Source of the DNA: Paramarasmius palmivorus
Taxonomy: Eukaryota > Basidiomycota > Agaricomycetes > Agaricales > Marasmiaceae
Length of the DNA stretch: 64,000 bases
Reading direction: 5' to 3'
NCBI GenBank assembly: GCA_037176845.1
Contig: JAYKXP010000056.1
Location: 124,001-188,000, forward strand
Shown in pieces: positions 58,114 to 64,000 of the stretch. The notes under the pieces were generated by a model. It searched no databases, was not told the origin of the DNA, and worked only from the letters and a program-made list of their open reading frames with translations. Each line of letters starts with the position of its first letter. Position 1 is the stretch's first letter. The position numbers and the translations under genes were made by a program.

Positions 58114-60188
58114 AAGGAAATGGCAGTGGTTTGACAATAAGTATTCCTAGCTGATCTGACTATACACGAATGCAGTGTCGAAGATATCAAACATACTTAT
58201 AATATTCGGACATGTCGTAATATAACATTCTTTCCCTTTGCTATACGGAAGGACCCAGAATACCAGACCGGCGAGCATCTTGGATAAGCTTGTGGGCGAG
58301 ACTCTGTCCGAGTAGGAGGCCGCTTGGGTTCTGCAATCTAACGGTAAGCTTTGACACGACGAGTCTCCGTTTGGCTCATACATGTACCAGGAATATGTTG
58401 GGCGGGGAAGGAAGGTTGGAAAGAGTGCTCGCCGCGAGTGATGTCATAGCGGCGGGACGGTGCATTGTCCAGGTAGCAGGCTAATACACGAGGAAAGCAT
58501 GTACATCATAGTCATGAGGGCTTGTTTGATAGCTGGGATAGGCTGGAATGCACTGACGCTCATGCATGTGAAGTTATGATTAGAAGAGACGATGACAGAC
58601 TTGAAGTATTGTATCCTCGCGATACAGAACCTCATTATCTAACAGAGTCTTGCAGCTGGAAGCACTGAGAATACAGTAAGGTTGGCATAAAAAGATTTCG
58701 CGTGGTATACCTTTCATTTACCTTCCCTTCCCAGCAAAATCCTTGCTCTGAGCATCGGGACGGAACGAAAAGGCGGGATATGACGCGCACGACGCGTAGT
58801 TTGCCTCTGAGCGATGATGAATACCGTGATGCGAGGAGAGCAGATAGAAAACGCGTGCCTGTAAATAATTTACGAAAGGTGTGTATGTGATGATTGAGAA
58901 GGTACGAATTGGGGCGCTCTGAGGAGCGTGAGATGGGTCAAGGAAAGGGTAACAATGGTCGTCGTGATCAAAGGGTGATACCTATTACCGTCGAGCGTCA
59001 AAACCATCACGTGAGCATACGTGCACGTGCACGTACGCTGTTCATTACTACTCGCAGAGCCATTATTGTGCGTAGCCCGATTCACCCTTCTATCTGTCAA
59101 GTTCCGAGTTTGGTGAGGACGCTGGATTGAGGGTTTCCGTGGCGGCGTTCCCATCGTCCATTGGTTTGGATTGGATATAGTTCAGCTCGGAAAGCTGGGG
59201 TCTCCGTCGCTTCGACATACAACACCGCAATCGGGCTGGTTTGGGGTGCGTGTCCTCAGGACGTATCTTCTGCACATCGACCCGTGTCTATTCGGTGGTT
59301 GGGGGAAGGGTGACGGGAGCCAAGCTAAACGTGGCTCTGGTGCTGAACGTTTGGAAGCTGAGCGAGCGCTGAACACTGAACCTGGAGTAGCGTGTGATGG
59401 GTAGGGACTGGTAGGTATGTCAGCTTGCTGGAACCTTTTACAATCTTACTTTTGCTTCCTTCAGAACTCGAAGGACAAGGTTTTGTTGTCCGGACAGGGA
59501 TTAATCGATGGGAGACTCCACGAGAGCATTGGCGCACACACAGAAAGCTGGATGCGAAACAGTGTATGTATTGGTATTGTATCAGCTATCATATGTAACA
59601 GCTTCATGTTTGGTGCGCTACTGTTCTCGCACATTGTGCACCCAGGCATCTTCGCGTCCTGAGGATGGGTAAGTTTAGGCTTTAGAACAACGGCTGAGAA
59701 CGCACCTTCGGTCTCTGAGGTGGCTATGACTTCAAGGCATTCATCTTCACAATAATAGCCTATGCTGGATGCAGTCTGTGATTCGAAGCTTTGAGCATGA
59801 CTGGTAGCAAAGAATCAAAGCCAGGTAGTAGTGTCTTGGGTTCTATCTTTCGAGGTTGAAGAGTCGTGGTGAGTTCTGAGACGGTTAACGGAGTCCTGTA
59901 AATGCTATTAGAGCGAAAAATATGGTGAAGGGATGCATACGCACCTTTTTCTAGATCTGTTCTAGTAGAATCCGCATGCTGAGCTTCAAAATGCAAGGTA
60001 ACGAGGCAGAAGTGACGTCGAGACTCCGGGCAGCTTGAGCTGAGTGTGTTGCGAGAGTTGTGAATTGAGGAACGCGTGTTCGTTGCGATTTTGAATGGAT
60101 GCGTATATTTTGTTGGGGCACCCTTGGCTTGGAGCTTCCTAAGGAGGATGAAATGAGTCGCGTCTTGCTCAGAGTCAAACTAACGAGA
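58114..60188. other. intergenic
   Basis: 2.1 kb without a supportable gene; only short overlapping open frames. Confidence 0.45.
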
Positions 60189-60462
60189 ACCGAGTACCGA
60201 GTGACTGTGACGCCGGACGGAGTAACCGGCTAGTCACTCTCGTCAAAGGCAGAAACTTTTTCTCCCCAACTCCGCCCTCATGTTCGGTTTCACAATCTCC
60301 ATATCCCCGACAACCTCTTCTTCGTACGACACGCTCTCTGTAGGTTTCTTTCCTTCCTTCCTGTACAAAAATGCAAGTTGAAATTCCAACTAGCGCCCTT
60401 ATCTAATTCTTTGGCACACGAACCGGTGTTTAATTAAGGTCCTGACAGGACTGCAATCCGTC
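60189..60462. repeat. dispersed ~270-bp direct repeat, copy 2
   Basis: Second copy of 54427-54692, with small insertions such as AAAGGCAG and CCTGACAG relative to the first. It lies about 520 bp upstream of the DUF2235 gene start. Confidence 0.85.
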
Positions 60463-60980
60463 TGCCTGCCAAACTGCTCTAGCTCGCCCTTTTTGATTGT
60501 TCAACGAAACTCTATGTCCCCGAATCGGGAACCAATACCACGCCTGTCACGACAAGGTACTCACCCACAAGAATCCAAGAATAGCCTATCCACTCCGAGA
60601 CTTGTTCTTAGCTCACTACGAGTCAACGTTACTGGTGAATGTAATCAGTGTCTGTTCTGTGAGGGAGTCCTCTAGAGTGGCCAGAAGCCCAACCTCCACG
60701 ATTCGAAGGTGACATCGGCACGAGGCTCGCAAGGAACGCCGGTGCAGCTAGTGTTCCTTGAATGTACGCCCCCAATTCAACTGCCCCTGGACTCGCTTCC
60801 CTAGATGTTGATTCTTTCTTTAGATTGCCCTCACATTCAATTATCGGCGTTTCAAGAAGCACGGCTCGGGATCGTTTCCGACGATTCGCATTTCGATCTG
60901 TACGTAGAACGTCTAGGCAAGGGTTTATAAAAGGCTTTGACCAAACGAATTTCAGCATTATTCTCCCTCCCTTCATCGAC
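60463..60980. other. upstream region of the DUF2235 gene
   Basis: No separate gene. An in-frame open stretch precedes the chosen ATG from 60762, but it lacks an alignable N-terminus and contains a TTTATAAAA motif at 60925-60933, so it is more likely promoter. Confidence 0.45.
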
Positions 60981-63388
60981 ATGCCTGTTCCTCACCCACT
61001 CCTTAACGGTACCAAGTCTTTGAACGGTGGCACTTATCCTGATTCGCCTACTTCTTTGGAGCACAGCGAATCCTCTGCGTCCCAGAAACTTCCTGATGAA
61101 GAAATCGTTAAAATTCTAGAAAACCATTATCCCGTTGGCGACGTAGTTCCTCCGGAACACTGGGGACGCACGCTAGTTTTGTGCTTTGATGGAACAGGAG
61201 ACCAGTACGTTTGCACTAGAATTACCCTTGACCATACTCACCCTCACCCTAACTCAGGTTCGATAACGATGTTAGTAAACTTCACGCGTCCTCCCAAAGG
61301 AATTCTCAAGTTAAATTCTTAACCTAGAACTCTAATATCGTCGAATTCTTCCGCCTCCTCAAAAAGGACGACAGGAAGAAACAGATGGTATACTACCAGG
61401 TATAAACCCTGCCTATACCATACTGATTCAGGTTCTGACATCGTCGCGTATTAGGCTGGAATCGGTACCTATACATCGCCATCCTTGGTCACACCGATGG
61501 CGGCGAAAGTTTCGAAGGTATGCTATCAGCTTGTCTCGTTGTCGGCAGGCTGATATTGACACATTTACCAGAATCTTGACGCGGCTATAGCTTGGAATCT
61601 TCACTCGCATGTAATGGGTATGCTTTCTCCCTCGAGAATTGCATACTGCAGGTACTGATTGATTCATAGATGGATACGAGTTCCTCATGCAGAACTGTAC
61701 GGCCATTGTTCCTAGGTCCTCGGCGAAGCATTGAACTAATAAATGACTTAGACACCGAAGGCGATCGCATTTGTATCTTCGGGTTCTCGCGTGGAGCATA
61801 CACCGCTCGCAGGTATGTTTTCTCACGAGATGTAGTTATACTCAACGGTGCTGATCGACTACAACTCAGTCTCGCTGGCATGATTCACAAGGTTAGTTCC
61901 CCTCATTCTGGGTATCACCATTGCCGCTCAATGTCATCTTTGTTCAGGTCGGAATCCTCCCGGCATGCAATCATCAACAGATTCCGTTCGCATATAAGAT
62001 GTACACTGCAGAAAGCACCAAGGAAAATGATGAACAAGCAAGCGAGTTCAAGGCGACCTTCTCGACAGATGTCGATATCGAGTTTGTGGGCGTGTGGTTA
62101 GTAATGATGCTGTCATCTGTCGCGTTGTAGCCCCTGCTCATGTGGTTTTATAACAGGGACACTGTCGATTCTGTTGGCATTATTCCACGCCGCTTACCAT
62201 TCACAGGTGCCAATGATATCATCCGTACCTTTAGGCATGCTTTAGCGCTGGACGAACGCAGGGCCAAGTTCAAAGCCAATCATTTCCACCGCAACGCAGA
62301 GGAGGATGCGCAACATGCCTCGCATCACCATGCACGTGACAATCTGTCCACGTCGAGGTCCACGTCGAGGTCGAAACACAAGTCTTTGAAGGCTGAAGGG
62401 AAGAGTGAGTTTCAAGGGAAGAATGAGGCTAAAGGGAAGAATCTCCACGGTCAGGGTAAGGTAGAGAAAGATCGGACTCTGCTCGCGTTGAAGCAGAAAT
62501 ACTCCAAACTTGAAGAGCCGTGGGAGGGGACGGACTGTCAAGAAGCAAGTCTTGTCATCCATTATCTTAAAGTCCGCCGCTGACGAATGCTCTCAATCCC
62601 CATTAGGTTTGGTTTGCTGGTTGCCACTGCGGTAAGTCCTTCATCCATTGCAAGCTGCAGCGTAATACTGATACGCAGGCGCTTTAGACGTTGGTGGTGG
62701 ATCAGTTGCCAACAGTGAGAAGACCAATCTTGCCCGGATCCCGTTGCGATGGATGATTCGTGAATGCTTCAACACCAATTCCGGAATCATGTTCTACAAG
62801 AAAGGTCTCGAGGAACTTGGCATTAAAATCAGCACTCTGTATCCATTGCCAGAGCCAAGGCTGACCGCAACCAAAATCGATCCCCAGAATTCGGATCACT
62901 GCGTCCGAATGCGCCCTCGCGAGCCATCCATGTTCAGCAGAATGACGTCCCGGATGTTCTCGAAGAAAGGCTATACCCAAATTCAGAACAGGAGTGATAG
63001 TGGACGTGATACCACATTGACCGAGGAACACTACGAGCTCAAAGATGCGATGTCACCAGCTTACGACCAACTCGACATCAGCTGGTTCTGGTGGATTCTC
63101 GAATATCTGCCGTTGCTTCAGGTGACGGACGGTGCCTCCTGGAGAAATTATTTCTGGAGCTTCGAGTCGAATTGGGGTCAAGGAAGAGTCATCCCGTCCC
63201 CGCCGGATGGGGAAAAGGTATTGGTGCATAGGAGTGTCGGGATGAGAATGGAAGCAGCGCACGAGCTTCATACTGGACGTTACCAACCGGTGGCGAAGAA
63301 TTTTGCTGAACTCCTGGAGCAGGATCGAATTAAATGGGTAGACGATCCGGATTCCGAACGGTCGAAACGACTCAGAGAATTGAAATAG
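60981..63388 (+). CDS. DUF2235 (Tle1-like) α/β-hydrolase domain protein
   Basis: Twelve exons (60981-61204, 61258-61270, 61328-61399, 61455-61517, 61572-61617, 61670-61696, 61752-61812, 61870-61891, 61948-62096, 62157-62553, 62607-62631, 62688-63388) encode 599 residues. Motifs: LCFDGTGDQFDNDNSNIVEF (about 67-86), GFSRGAYTAR with the putative nucleophile Ser near 161 (GxSxG type), FVGVWDTVDSVG near 226, and VWFAGCHCDVGGGS with His near 365. These match the DUF2235 domain shared with bacterial type VI phospholipase effectors; fungal members are uncharacterised. A charged insert rich in His, Ser, Lys (about 255-340: HHHARDNLSTSRSTSRSKHK) interrupts the domain. No signal peptide. Exon 2 is a 13-nt microexon. 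Confidence 0.88.
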
Positions 63389-64000
63389 CGCAGATTGAAC
63401 GTCACCAACCAGTTCTTTTTCCTCTGACATTCTTCCCAGATTCTTTCACTCTTTATATCGTTTCTGTTTTTTTGCCTCGACATTCATTTCGTGTTCCATC
63501 AAATTTCCTACAACAATCATATCACTCCTTAGCTTATATTTTTGTTTCTCTGTTAAGAATTAGTGCATCGATACTGTAGCAGCTCGATAATTGGACCTCT
63601 TACCACCAAAAATAACATGTTGAATCTTGATACGACTGCGAGATGAAAAGCGGGGGTCGAATCGGAGTCGAAACGGAGTTGGGATCTGCATGATCGGCTT
63701 TTTGCATTTCCGCTCTCCGGCAACTTTCCCATGGCTACACACTTAAACTCCACCACCATGGTCCATTATCCATGTCAACAACTTGGCGCAACATTCAACA
63801 TGGTTTTATATTGCTCGGGAACTTCTCTTCGCTTTATATGCACCACGAGATTTGACCCATTGATTATGGCGCTCCTCAGCGCCCAATCCGTCTGTCAGAT
63901 CTCTTGGAGATTTCTGACCTTTTCTTTTCTAGTTTTCACCCCATTTCTCAGGGAACTTGCAATACAACCTTTACTGTCCCAACTTGAGGCCTTGAGGTAT
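63389..64000. other. 3' flank of the DUF2235 gene
   Basis: No gene recognised up to the window end. Confidence 0.45.

Noticed and set aside
54427..60462. LTR retrotransposon with ~270-bp LTRs
   Set aside because: No gag/pol coding between the repeats, no TG...CA ends, primer-binding site or target-site duplication; the interval holds unrelated genes.
1..64000. CRISPR arrays, bacterial operons, phage genes
   Set aside because: No regularly spaced repeats or prokaryotic gene organisation; intron-rich genes and intron-bearing tRNAs mark eukaryotic nuclear DNA.

Overview
The window looks like nuclear DNA of a mushroom-forming basidiomycete (Agaricomycetes). The evidence is many short GT-AG introns of about 45-100 nt, intron-containing tRNAs, and families typical of that group: NRPS-like A-T-R reductase, F-box proteins, multi-pass membrane proteins, single-pass proteins with a galactose-binding-like ectodomain, PEBP, PAN-like secreted protein and DUF2235. 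Exon structures were built by hand from reading frame, splice sites and comparison between paralogues in the window. Every complete model I call intact has a total coding length divisible by three.

Layout. 1-1.9 kb: tail of a small cysteine-rich GPI-type protein gene, then a cluster of tRNA-Gly(GCC) and tRNA-Phe(GAA) genes. 2.3-13.2 kb: a tandem array whose unit is a small secreted 8-Cys GPI-type gene (+) followed by a multi-pass membrane protein gene (-). The units are in different states of decay. 13.3-20.2 kb: two intact minus-strand genes, an A-T-R carboxylic-acid-reductase-like enzyme and an F-box protein. 20.8-22.4 kb: a decayed galactose-binding-like membrane gene beside a 969-bp DNA transposon with long TIRs and an 8-bp target duplication. 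23.3-31.2 kb: a second tandem duplication of two units of roughly 4 kb. Each carries a small secreted protein with a Kex2-like site and an internal repeat, and unit 1 holds a 225-bp TA-flanked MITE that unit 2 lacks. 31.2-31.8 kb: another tRNA-Phe/tRNA-Gly pair. 33.5-46 kb (all minus): two PPxY-tailed membrane proteins around a 7-TM protein gene, an amino-acid permease, and a frameshifted second copy of the 7-TM gene. 49-52.6 kb: PAN-like secreted protein (+), a third PPxY-tailed membrane protein (-) and a PEBP-family protein (-). 54.4-60.5 kb: two copies of a ~270-bp direct repeat that bracket a 5-oxoprolinase relic and an intact 7-TM gene. 60.98-63.39 kb: a DUF2235 alpha/beta-hydrolase gene.

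There is no obvious metabolic cluster. The strongest theme is birth and death of surface and secreted proteins: repeated units encode small secreted or anchored proteins next to multi-pass membrane proteins, with paralogues intact, frameshifted or reduced to single exons. Two non-autonomous transposons can be delimited to the base. About half of the window is intergenic sequence in which I found no supportable gene.
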